In this document: piece after piece, positions 53,844 to 61,346 of the stretch
How positions within the stretch are numbered: the first letter of the stretch is position 1
Layout: each line of letters opens with the position of its first letter
DNA from: Enterococcus_K sp051713825
GTDB taxonomy: Bacteria; Bacillota; Bacilli; Lactobacillales; Enterococcaceae
NCBI RefSeq assembly: GCF_051713825.1
Contig: NZ_JBIOQR010000001.1
Coordinates: 1,364,001-1,428,000 of the forward strand
Reading direction: 5' to 3'
DNA: 64,000 nt
Made by a program: the position numbers and the translations under genes
Notes under the pieces: generated by a model
Told to the model about the DNA's origin: nothing
Database searches by the model: none
Seen by the model: the letters and a program-made list of their open reading frames with translations, nothing else

Positions 53844-54983
53844 TTATTCGTTTTTGTTGGTGGGAGTCAGAAGTTTGAAAACTTGTTGACTCACTTGTTC
53901 GATATTTTCCAAAGCGTAGTCCTTTTTCATTGCTTGATGAAGACTGACAGGTCCTCGTTGAATGGAGAAAACTCCATTGAATAAGCCATTTTCAGGAAGT
54001 TCATCATAACTACCACACAAAACAAGCGTTTTTACCTCATGTTTTTGAGCCAAGCTGGCGACACCATATGGAACTTTTCCGGCTTTGGATTGAGCATCAA
54101 ATCTTCCTTCCCCAGTAATCACCCAATCGCTTTTTTTAATCTGTTCTTCAAGACCGACTAATTCTGAAATTAAAGGGAAACCCGCCTGCATTTTTGCCCC
54201 TAATAAAGCAAATGCGCCTCCTAAGCCCCCCGCGGCTCCAGCTCCGGGGAGTTGAGCTAAATCAATTGCACCTTCAGAGTGTAGCATTTCAGCAACCTGT
54301 CTAAGTTTCTCATCTAGTTGTTTAATCTCATCTTCGGTCAAGCCTTTTTGAAGACCAAAAATTTTGGCTGCACCGGTCGGACCACAATAAGGATTCTCCA
54401 CGTCATTGGCGATAATGAACGTACAATCTGAATGAATGAGATTTAAAGAATCGAGTGAAATTGTCTGAGTGGTTAATAAAGGATTCTTCCAGTCGTTGGG
54501 TAATTTCTGATTGTTTGAATCTAAAAGTGTTGCGCCTAAACCTTGGAACATACCTAAGCCGCCATCAGTAGTTCCACTTCCGCCTAAAGTCACAATCACT
54601 TGTTTCATTCCACTAGTCATAATTTTGGCTAATAGAAGTCCTAGACCATAAGAACTCGCCAAATGTGCTTGTTCTTTTCGGTTGTTGGAATAATGAATGC
54701 CGATGACCTTTGCAGATTCCACAACCGCCGTCATTTTCCCATTAATAGAGGTGACTAAATACTCAGCATTTATTGGTTCACCGTATGCATTTACCGTCGC
54801 TTCTGTTCGTATGTCTCCCTGATAGGCTGCATGTAGTGCTTCAATCGTTCCTTCGCCGCCATCAGAAATCGGCACTGTATTCACATTATCTACGTATGGG
54901 GCGATGCCGACTTTTATAGCTTGAGCCAGCTCTTCTGATGTCGCGCATTCTTTAAAAGAATCAATGGCGATGGTCACATTCAT
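53844..54983 (-). CDS. Glycerate kinase (GarK/GlxK family)
   Basis: 379 residues, the normal length. IAIDSFKE at the start, PISDGGEGT (about residues 38-46), LGGSGTTDGG and GAAGGLGGAF are family signatures. It phosphorylates glycerate with ATP, feeding lower glycolysis. AGGAGG on the minus strand lies just before the ATG. It is a single gene; no glycerate-producing enzyme is beside it. Confidence 0.93.
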   Translation of the reverse strand: MNVTIAIDSFKECATSEELAQAIKVGIAPYVDNVNTVPISDGGEGTIEALHAAYQGDIRTEATVNAYGEPINAEYLVTSINGKMTAVVESAKVIGIHYSNNRKEQAHLASSYGLGLLLAKIMTSGMKQVIVTLGGSGTTDGGLGMFQGLGATLLDSNNQKLPNDWKNPLLTTQTISLDSLNLIHSDCTFIIANDVENPYCGPTGAAKIFGLQKGLTEDEIKQLDEKLRQVAEMLHSEGAIDLAQLPGAGAAGGLGGAFALLGAKMQAGFPLISELVGLEEQIKKSDWVITGEGRFDAQSKAGKVPYGVASLAQKHEVKTLVLCGSYDELPENGLFNGVFSIQRGPVSLHQAMKKDYALENIEQVSQQVFKLLTPTNKNE

Positions 54984-55140
54984 GTTGAAAACCTCCTAAA
55001 GTTTGATCCAGACAGATTGATAACAGTTTGTTTCCTTATCTCTTGATAATAGCTTACTTAACCGAATTCTTCAATTAATGGCAATATGCTCATAGAGACT
55101 GAAACTAGTTCATTTATTATTGGGAAATTGGATGACCTAA

Positions 55141-55172
55141 AAAACAACCAATTGGCTGTTTTCGCTTAAGCG
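55141..55172. promoter_or_regulatory. Double palindrome upstream of the vitamin kinase operon
   Basis: A near-perfect 22-bp palindrome (AAAACA-ACCAATTGGC-TGTTTT, 55141-55162) is followed directly by the perfect 10-mer CGCTTAAGCG (55163-55172), about 36 bp before the operon's first start. It is a candidate operator; no -10/-35 boxes were assigned with confidence. Confidence 0.4.
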
Positions 55173-55208
55173 TATTTGAGTATAATTGAAAACAAGGAGT
55201 GTGAGGAG

Positions 55209-56012
55209 ATGACAAAGACGATTTTGACAATTGCCGGCTCAGATACGCTTGCTGGTGGAGGACTACAATCTGATATAAAAACATTTGAAAACTATCATAT
55301 CTTTGGTGTAACAGCTATTACTTGTCTTGCGACGGTTGATAAAGAGGGGTTCCAAATTTATGATTTGCCAGCTTCATTATTTAAAAGTCAACTTTCTACT
55401 ATTAAAGAAGCAATGGAATTATCTGCCATTAAGATTGGCTTGATTCATCAACTAGAATCAGTCGCAGCTGTAAAAGATTTTATTACTGATTTTGACGGGC
55501 CAGTCGTATTAGATCCTGTTTTAGCTTTTAAAGAGGGCGAATCCATTTATCATAAAAATTATAGAGAAGCACTGATTCAATTATTTCCTTATGCCACAAT
55601 TATAACGCCTAACTTAAAAGAAGCTGAGTTATTGTGTGAGATGAAAATCACTACTTTAGCAGATATGGAGCAGGCTGCGCGTAAGTTAATCGCTATGGGG
55701 GCTAAGGCAGTCGTGATTAAAGGCGGTCAAAGGTTGACAGGTGAGGAGGCCGCCGACGTATATTTTGATGAAAATGAGTTTACGATTTTGACGAATCCTA
55801 AATTGACAACTTCAACAGTTAATGGAGCAGGCTGCTCATTTGCCTCAGCGATTACTGCGAATCTTGTCTTAGGGAATCAATTATTTGTTTCGGTTCAACG
55901 AAGTAAAGCTTTTGTTTTTGAGGCAATCAAGAACGGTTTTCTATTAAAAAACGGTGAAGGGAATGTCTGGTTTGGGCGTTCAGTAGAGGAGGTAGAACAT
56001 GAAGACGCGTGA
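55209..56012 (+). CDS. Pyridoxine/hydroxymethylpyrimidine kinase (PdxK/ThiD family)
   Basis: 267 residues of the ribokinase-like ThiD fold: AGSDTLAGGGLQSDIKTF near the start, DPVLAFKEG, and NGAGCSFASA as the catalytic GAGC anion hole with the base-type residue. Firmicute enzymes of this group can be pyridoxine kinases or HMP kinases. The coupled gene for an ECF S-component downstream points to vitamin salvage. ATG at 55209 follows AAGGAG at 55194-55199; the TTG at 55176 is unlikely. Confidence 0.85.
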   Translation: MTKTILTIAGSDTLAGGGLQSDIKTFENYHIFGVTAITCLATVDKEGFQIYDLPASLFKSQLSTIKEAMELSAIKIGLIHQLESVAAVKDFITDFDGPVVLDPVLAFKEGESIYHKNYREALIQLFPYATIITPNLKEAELLCEMKITTLADMEQAARKLIAMGAKAVVIKGGQRLTGEEAADVYFDENEFTILTNPKLTTSTVNGAGCSFASAITANLVLGNQLFVSVQRSKAFVFEAIKNGFLLKNGEGNVWFGRSVEEVEHEDA

Positions 56013-56493
56013 CTTAACAAAACTAGCGATGATGGTGGCAATAACTGTTTCGGTATCACTTATGTTTATTTTTCCTGTTCCGCAAACGAAAGGTTTTGTA
56101 ACTTTATGTGAAGTGGGGATTTACACCTCCGCTTTATTATTTGGTCCAACAGGTGGGTTATTTGTCGGCGCGTTGAGTGGTGGCTTGATTGACTTGATTT
56201 CTGGTTATCCTGAATGGGCAATCTTTTCTGTGGTCATTCACGGCATTCAAGGATGGCTTCTCGGATACTTTATGACGAAGTATCCGAATAAAAAAGGCGT
56301 GTTTTCCGGATTTGTCTTGGCTAGTCTTTGGATGATCGCAGGCTATGCTCTTGCAACGAGTTTATTATACACTTGGCCGGCTGGATTAGCCTCTTTGCCA
56401 GGGAATCTGATTCAGAATATCTTTGGGATAGTTGTAACGATTCCTTTGTACCAAGCATTACAAAAGATACTTAAGCAACCACAATTTAAATAA
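55999..56493 (+). CDS. ECF transporter S-component (PdxU/HmpT-like)
   Basis: 164 residues with about five to six hydrophobic helices and the AxxxA-type helix-1 pattern (KLAMMVAITVSVSLMF). GPTGGLFVGALSGGLIDLISGY is the typical S-component loop and helix. It binds a vitamin precursor outside and relies on the shared ECF energising module encoded elsewhere. It overlaps the kinase gene by 14 bp, suggesting its substrate is the kinase's substrate (pyridoxine or HMP). Confidence 0.85.
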   Translation: MKTRDLTKLAMMVAITVSVSLMFIFPVPQTKGFVTLCEVGIYTSALLFGPTGGLFVGALSGGLIDLISGYPEWAIFSVVIHGIQGWLLGYFMTKYPNKKGVFSGFVLASLWMIAGYALATSLLYTWPAGLASLPGNLIQNIFGIVVTIPLYQALQKILKQPQFK

Positions 56494-56504
56494 AAGGAGT
56501 TTGA

Positions 56505-57050
56505 ATGATTATGGAAAAATTTAAATTACAAAATGACTTAACAATCATTATGAATGATGTACTTAAAGAAGCCAACTTGAGATATGGCGATGTGTTTGTA
56601 TTAGGTTGTACAACCAGTGAAATTGTCGGTGGAACGATTGGCAAATCTTCTAGTCAAGAGGTGGGGCAGTGGGTAGTAGAAACGTTGAAATCCATTCTTG
56701 ATCCATTGGGGATTTTTCTTGGTGTTCAAGGATGTGAACATATTAATCGTGCAGTCGTGGTTGAGCGGACGCTCGCAGAAAAGAAAGACTGGGAGATTGT
56801 CTCGGTCAAGCCAGCGCTGCATGCAGGCGGCTCTTGTTCGGTCGCAGCATTTGAACAATTTCAAGATCCGGTCGAAGTGGAACATATTGTGGCACAAGCA
56901 GGAATTGATGTTGGAGATACCTCAATTGGTATGCATGTCAAATATGTACAAGTACCAGTCCGTCCATCGATAAAAGAATTGGGTGGCGCACACGTGACAG
57001 CTCTCAGAAGTCGCCCAAAATATATTGGTGGACCAAGAGCAACTTATTAA
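56505..57050 (+). CDS. DUF436/TIGR01440 family protein (YwlG-like)
   Basis: 181 residues of the DUF436 family: GCTTSEIVGGTIGK near residue 29, QGCEHINRA (about 72-80), and the closing HVTALRSRPKYIGGPRA. The function of the family is not established. AAGGAG at 56494-56499 supports ATG at 56505; ATG at 56511 is the alternative. It follows the S-component gene by 11 bases and is the third gene of the vitamin-type operon. Confidence 0.85.
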   Translation: MIMEKFKLQNDLTIIMNDVLKEANLRYGDVFVLGCTTSEIVGGTIGKSSSQEVGQWVVETLKSILDPLGIFLGVQGCEHINRAVVVERTLAEKKDWEIVSVKPALHAGGSCSVAAFEQFQDPVEVEHIVAQAGIDVGDTSIGMHVKYVQVPVRPSIKELGGAHVTALRSRPKYIGGPRATY

Positions 57051-57144
57051 CCGCAACAATTATCTGTATAAGCATGGATATCTTTTTGATTTACCAATAT
57101 TCTATAGTAAAATTTGAGTGTAAATAGATTCGAAAGGTGGAATC

Positions 57145-57294
57145 ATGTCAGAAGAAGAATTTATGCGGTACTTAAAATTAGCTTTACAAAACCTCGGTAG
57201 TACAAAGGCCCTACAATATAATGTAGAAATGGAAATTCGTCGATTGATTAAACTATATACACCAGACGAAGTTTCTGAAAAGATTAAAAAGTAA
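57145..57294 (+). CDS. 49-residue protein of unknown function
   Basis: ATG at 57145 after AAAGGTGG (57134-57140); stop TAA at 57292-57294. The protein begins MSEEEFMRYLKLALQNLG and ends EVSEKIKK; helical throughout, no membrane segment. A possible promoter (TTGATT 57086-57091, TAAAAT 57108-57113, 16-bp spacing) stands upstream. No family recognised. The good ribosome site and normal codon use support a real gene. Confidence 0.6.
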   Translation: MSEEEFMRYLKLALQNLGSTKALQYNVEMEIRRLIKLYTPDEVSEKIKK

Positions 57295-57419
57295 GTGTAC
57301 TCATGTCTTTTGGGGCAAGTAGAGGATGGTTTAGTCAAAGTTTTGAAAGGATCGGCAATCGATTCAAAAGCAAATTAGTAAATGGTGCGGATGTGAAGTG
57401 AACATAAAATCACTGGGAC

Positions 57420-57543
57420 ATCCGCACCAATTTTTCAAGAAGATTGAAGAGAAATAAACTCTTTTTCTAATCAGCGGTTAATGTTATACTGAACAAAAGG
57501 TGAATAAGGGAAAGTACGTTCGTAATATCTACCTTAATTCACA
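57420..57543 (+). promoter_or_regulatory. Probable CRISPR leader
   Basis: An AT-rich stretch directly before the first perfect repeat, on the side away from the degenerate last repeat. The 57295-57543 gap contains no gene. Direction follows from repeat decay at the other end and from the repeat's 3' ATTGAAAT handle. Confidence 0.55.
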
Positions 57544-58055
57544 GTCTCGTTCTGATGTAGAACGAGTGGATTGAAATCTCCGCGTCCTTTTGACAGTCAG
57601 CAAAGATGTACTCGTCTCGTTCTGATGTAGAACGAGTGGATTGAAATTAATCAGCTTTTTTTATAATCTTTTTTTTATATGTCTCGTTCTGATGTAGAAC
57701 GAGTGGATTAAAATCGCCCAGTCTATTGTGTCAACGACTAGCGTTTTGGTCTCGTTCTGATGTAGAACGAGTGGATTGAAATACGTTTTAGTTCTTCGTT
57801 TTCTTGTTGCAATTGTTCGTCTCGTTCTGATGTAGAACGAGTGGATTGAAATATTGAAATAAAGGATAGTAAATTTGCTGTTTTTGTCTCGTTCTGATGT
57901 AGAACGAGTGGATTGAAATAGTAAGAACTGAATCAATCTCTTTAGAACTCATCGTCTCGTTCTGATGTAGAACGAGTGGATTGAAATTGTGCTGGAACAA
58001 AATAATTGTTTTGGTATTGTGGTCTCGTTCTAATGTAGAACGAGTAGATCAAAGC
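57544..58055 (+). CRISPR. CRISPR array, 8 repeats and 7 spacers, type I-C-like, no cas genes in the window
   Basis: 34-bp repeats start at 57544, 57614, 57681, 57749, 57819, 57886, 57954 and 58022, with spacers of 36, 33, 34, 36, 33, 34 and 34 bp. The repeat begins GTCTCGTTCTGATGTAG and ends GTGGATTGAAAT; CTCGTTCT and AGAACGAG form an 8-bp hairpin. The GTGGATTGAAAT end and internal hairpin are those of type I-C repeats, which are mostly 32-33 bp. The third repeat has a G-to-A change in the handle (ATTAAAAT), and the last has several changes, marking the old end. Spacer 2 is almost all A/T. Targets were not searched. Confidence 0.95.
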
Positions 58056-58077
58056 AAGATAAAAATTTTTATACATG

Positions 58078-58131
58078 AAAACCTGTAAAATAGTCGGTGA
58101 AGAGCATTCATTGAAATTTACAGGTTTTTTT
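58078..58131 (+). terminator. Terminator after the CRISPR array
   Basis: AAACCTGTAAA pairs with TTTACAGGTTT around a roughly 28-base loop and a long T run follows; it can end the pre-crRNA transcript. Confidence 0.75.
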
Positions 58132-58212
58132 AAGTACCTAACCTTCAAATTGAATTTTGCTCCATCATAATTTTTTAACTAAGGGACAAATCAAAAAAAT
58201 TAAAAATAGCAC

Positions 58213-58243
58213 TTGACTTAAAGTGAACTCTAAGGAGTAAACT
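58213..58243 (+). promoter_or_regulatory. MerR-type promoter of the DXS-like gene
   Basis: TTGACT (58213-58218) and TAAACT (58238-58243) are 19 bp apart, the overlong spacing used by MerR-family activators. Between them lies CTTAAAGTGAACTCTAAG (58217-58234), an imperfect palindrome almost identical to the one at 60107-60124 before the MerR gene. Confidence 0.75.
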
Positions 58244-58271
58244 ACTATTGTTACTATGAAGGAGGAATTTT

Positions 58272-60032
58272 ATGTTATTGGAGAAAATAAATAGTCCAGA
58301 AGATATTAAAAAGTTAAATAAAACCGAGTTACAGCAGCTAGTTGATGAAGCTAGAACAGCTTTATTGGGAAAAATTAGTCAGCATGGAGGACATAACGGC
58401 CCAAATTTGGGTGTAGTGGAAATGACAGTGGCGTTACATTATGTTTTTAACTCGCCAGTCGATAAACTGATTTTTGATGTTTCACACCAGTCTTATGTGC
58501 ACAAAATGTTAACAGGTCGTGCCGAGGCGTTTTTGAAAGAAAATCATTACGATGATGTGTCAGGATACACAAATCCAAAAGAGAGCGATCATGATCTGTT
58601 TACAGTGGGGCATACTTCAACGTCACTATCTTTAGCTAACGGCGTAGCAAAAGCCAGAGACCTGAAAGAGGAAACAAGTAATGTAATTGCTGTGATTGGC
58701 GATGGTTCACTATCAGGTGGTTTAGCTTACGAGGGATTAAATAATATTTCTGAGCAGGGGACAAATACAATTGTCATCGTGAATGATAATGATCAGTCTA
58801 TTGCAGAAAATTTTGGTGGGATTTATAAGAATCTAAGGGGACTGAGAGAAACTAAAGGGCAAGCTTCGGATAATTTTTTCAAAGCATTAGGATTTCATTA
58901 TGAATACCTAGATGAAGGCAACGATTTGCAAGCGTTGATTGAGTTGTTCACTAAAGTCAAGGATTCGACTGAACCAGTTGTTCTCCATATCCATACGATT
59001 AAAGGCAGAGGGTTTTCTTTTGCGGAAGAGAATCGCGAGAAATTTCACGCAGGTGGACCGTTTAGTCTGGAGACTGGCGAGTATATTTCTACTGGTAATC
59101 AATTGGAAACCTATCAACAATTAACAACAGAATTTCTATTAGATAAAATGGCGCAGGACCCTACTGTTGTGGCCGTTAATGCAGGGGTGCCAATGCTCTT
59201 ATTTAATGAGGAGCAACGCAAACAAGCAGGTCAACAATTTGTAGATGTTGGAATTGCTGAAGAACAAGCAGCGACGATGTTAGCAGGGTTAGCTAAGAAT
59301 GGTGCTAAGCCAGTTTGGGCAGTATTCTCAACTTTTATGCAACGAAGTTATGACCAGATTTCGCATGATTTAGCGTTAAATCATTTACCAGGAACAATTT
59401 TGGTCTATGGTGCTTCAGCAAGTGGTATGAATGATGAAAGCCACATAGGGATATTTGACATTCCTTTCTTAAGTCACATTCCGAATCTTGTTTATCTTGC
59501 GCCGGCATCGAAGGAAGAGTATTTGGCGTTACTAGAGTGGTCTATTGAACAAACCGAGTATCCGGTAGCAATTCGTGTGCCAGTGGGACCCGTTCAAGCA
59601 GCTCAGCTTTTAGAAAAAATAGATAGGCAAGAGGTCTTTAAAAATCAAATAATACAAAAAGGCGAAAAGATAGCGATTTTTGGGTTAGGGAACTTACAAT
59701 CTTTGGCACAAGAAGTCGCAAAACAATTAGAAAATTCGTATCAAGTACATCCGACAGTTGTTAATCCACGAGTAATCTCACAGTTAGATACTGCGCTGTT
59801 AGATGATTTGGCGAAGACGCATCAATTGGTTGTGACATTAGAGGATGGTATTCTAGAAGGTGGTTATGGCCAAACAATTGCTAGCTATTTCGGTAATACA
59901 ACTATAAATGTTCAAAATTATGGCTTGGATAAGGCCTTTCACGATCGTTATGACGCAAAAGAGTTATTTGCTGCAAATCATTTGACCGTTGAAGCAATTT
60001 GTCAGGGGATATCAGAAAAGTTCAAGGGGTAA
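58272..60032 (+). CDS. DXS-like thiamin-diphosphate enzyme (transketolase family)
   Basis: 586 residues, resembling 1-deoxy-D-xylulose-5-phosphate synthase in order: N-terminal diphosphate-binding half (DVSHQSYVHKMLTGR, GDGSLSGGLAYEGLN...NDND), the central DVGIAEEQAAT and STFMQRSYDQ, and a C-terminal half. It differs where DXS reads DVGIAEQHA (EEQA here) and where DXS reads DRAGLVGADGPTH (GASASGMNDESH here), so the phosphate-binding arginine region is altered. No other non-mevalonate-pathway gene is in the window and enterococci use mevalonate, so the reaction is uncertain; it probably makes a related acyloin. Its MerR-type promoter ties it to the regulator downstream. Confidence 0.82.
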   Translation: MLLEKINSPEDIKKLNKTELQQLVDEARTALLGKISQHGGHNGPNLGVVEMTVALHYVFNSPVDKLIFDVSHQSYVHKMLTGRAEAFLKENHYDDVSGYTNPKESDHDLFTVGHTSTSLSLANGVAKARDLKEETSNVIAVIGDGSLSGGLAYEGLNNISEQGTNTIVIVNDNDQSIAENFGGIYKNLRGLRETKGQASDNFFKALGFHYEYLDEGNDLQALIELFTKVKDSTEPVVLHIHTIKGRGFSFAEENREKFHAGGPFSLETGEYISTGNQLETYQQLTTEFLLDKMAQDPTVVAVNAGVPMLLFNEEQRKQAGQQFVDVGIAEEQAATMLAGLAKNGAKPVWAVFSTFMQRSYDQISHDLALNHLPGTILVYGASASGMNDESHIGIFDIPFLSHIPNLVYLAPASKEEYLALLEWSIEQTEYPVAIRVPVGPVQAAQLLEKIDRQEVFKNQIIQKGEKIAIFGLGNLQSLAQEVAKQLENSYQVHPTVVNPRVISQLDTALLDDLAKTHQLVVTLEDGILEGGYGQTIASYFGNTTINVQNYGLDKAFHDRYDAKELFAANHLTVEAICQGISEKFKG

Positions 60033-60047
60033 TCTGAATCCTACTAT

Positions 60048-60081
60048 GTCTCGTTCTGATGTAGACAGAATAGATTGAAAC
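60048..60081 (+). CRISPR. Stray degenerate CRISPR repeat
   Basis: 34 bp, with the first 17 bases identical to the array repeat (GTCTCGTTCTGATGTAG), the hairpin partner changed, and the end ATTGAAAC. It stands 15 bp after the DXS-like gene and 1.99 kb past the last array repeat. The spacer side is unclear. Confidence 0.85.
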
Positions 60082-60102
60082 GTATAGAGCTTTTTCTTTT
60101 TA

Positions 60103-60133
60103 TTGACTTAAAGCGGACTCTAAGAGGTATAAT
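60103..60133 (+). promoter_or_regulatory. MerR-type promoter of the regulator gene
   Basis: TTGACT (60103-60108) and a perfect TATAAT (60128-60133) with 19-bp spacing. The operator CTTAAAGCGGACTCTAAG (60107-60124) matches that of the DXS-like gene at 16 of 18 positions, indicating autoregulation and a shared regulon. Confidence 0.78.
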
Positions 60134-60198
60134 TAGAAGAAGGTAGAAATAAATTCGAGTTTATCGGAGTTGGTTTATTCTAGAAGGGAAAGTTGGAT

Positions 60199-60582
60199 AT
60201 GAATATTTCAGAAGCGGCAAAAATATATGAGATGACACCTGCGACCTTGCGTTACTATGAAAAGGAAGGGCTGATTCCTCCTGTAACAAGAAACAATGCA
60301 GGCATTCGGGATTATCAAGAGGAGGATCTCAACTGGATTGATTTCATCAAATGTATGAGAGATTCAGGCTTGTCGATTGAATCCTTGTCAAAATATTCTG
60401 CTTTATATCAAGAAGGTGACCAGACCTTGAATGAGCGAAAGAACATCTTAATTAAGGAATACGAGAGCTTGTTAGAAAAGCAGGCAATGATGAACAAGAC
60501 AATTAAAAAATTGGAGTCAAAGCTTGCAATGTATGATAGGCAAATTCAAGAAATAGAACAGTCAGTTGGGTTTACAAATTAA
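60199..60582 (+). CDS. MerR-family regulator (AdhR/NmlR-like)
   Basis: 127 residues: MerR winged helix (ISEAAKIYEMTPATLRYYEKEGLIPP), then RDYQEEDLNWIDFIKCMRDSGLSI, and a coiled coil (about 85-122) for dimerisation. One cysteine only (in IKCMRDSG), at about the position of the conserved NmlR/AdhR cysteine that senses aldehydes. It twists promoters with 19-bp spacing, as seen before this gene and the DXS-like gene. ATG at 60199 is favoured over the TTG at 60193 by distance from the AGAAGGG site. Confidence 0.9.
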   Translation: MNISEAAKIYEMTPATLRYYEKEGLIPPVTRNNAGIRDYQEEDLNWIDFIKCMRDSGLSIESLSKYSALYQEGDQTLNERKNILIKEYESLLEKQAMMNKTIKKLESKLAMYDRQIQEIEQSVGFTN

Positions 60583-60634
60583 TAAACATAGCTACTTAGC
60601 AAAAAGGGCTTCTACATTAATAATTAATAACAGT

Positions 60635-60677
60635 CAAGAAGTGGTTGGTAAGAATCTGTCTTACCAACCACTTCTTG
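60635..60677 (+). terminator. Long perfect hairpin after the MerR gene
   Basis: A 19-bp perfect stem (CAAGAAGTGGTTGGTAAGA and its complement) with a 5-base loop; only a poor T run follows, so it may be a terminator or a stable RNA end. Confidence 0.7.
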
Positions 60678-60738
60678 TGTTATAGAAATAAGTCCTTTAT
60701 ACTAGAAAGATACGCCGTGTGGGAAGGGGAAAGTAAAA

Positions 60739-61242
60739 ATAAAAATTTTTAAATACATAGTTGTAGGTGTTTTGACAACCGTTGTCTATTTTGTTGTTCG
60801 ATTTACTGCAAGTTCTTTGACTACTTCTGCAATGATTCCAGTGATAGGTGCTCAGATTGTTGCGATTCTGTTTGCTTTTTTTACCAATAAATTTTTTGTT
60901 TTTCAAAATAGTCGTGTTTCGTTTAGAGAGCTTTTGAGTCAATTTGTCCTATTTGTTTCTGGTCGATTGCTGACTTTTTTCTTGGATGTCGTTATTACCT
61001 ATATTGCGATTGAGACCTATGCAGTCTTTTTTATTCGTCTCTTAAGATTAGAGACTATTGATTATTCTGCGCCATTATTTAGTAATCAGTTTTTAACTTT
61101 ATATATTGGCTCTCCTGAACGGTTGAATGAGTTCTTTTTTGTATTACTAATTCAAGCCCTAGGGATTCTTTTGAATTATTTTATTTCAAATAATCTGGTC
61201 TTTAAGACGAACAGAGCTGTACCTAAGAAGGACGCTATCTAA
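60739..61242 (+). CDS. GtrA-like membrane protein with no ordinary start codon
   Basis: About 167 residues if counted from 60739; four hydrophobic helices and the GtrA opening KIFKYIVVGVLTTVVYFVVRF. GtrA proteins are flippase-like proteins linked to polyprenyl-linked sugars. Family alignment would place the start at about 60736-60742, after GGGAAGGGG (60721-60729), but no ATG, GTG or TTG is there; ATA at 60739 or a damaged start is the alternative. The first usual codon is TTG at 60772, which would cut into helix 1. Function here is unassigned. Confidence 0.6.
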   Translation: MKIFKYIVVGVLTTVVYFVVRFTASSLTTSAMIPVIGAQIVAILFAFFTNKFFVFQNSRVSFRELLSQFVLFVSGRLLTFFLDVVITYIAIETYAVFFIRLLRLETIDYSAPLFSNQFLTLYIGSPERLNEFFFVLLIQALGILLNYFISNNLVFKTNRAVPKKDAI

Positions 61243-61346
61243 AAACTCAGCCTTAGGTAGGATGTAAGAAAAAGAATGAAAGGCGTATACTAGTTTAAGT
61301 AGGAACCGAGCACTAGTTTTTATAAAAAAATGATAAGGAGAAGATG

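Noticed and set aside
53844..54983. Linking glycerate kinase to the vitamin operon or the sigma-54 regulon
   Set aside because: Opposite strand, its own terminator, and no shared promoter motif.
57661..58148. Minus-strand open frames of 60-90 codons rich in FYIRTR-type repeats
   Set aside because: They are translations of the CRISPR repeats on the wrong strand.
58272..60032. Naming this gene dxs
   Set aside because: Two DXS signature segments are altered and no other pathway genes are present, so the symbol would be misleading.
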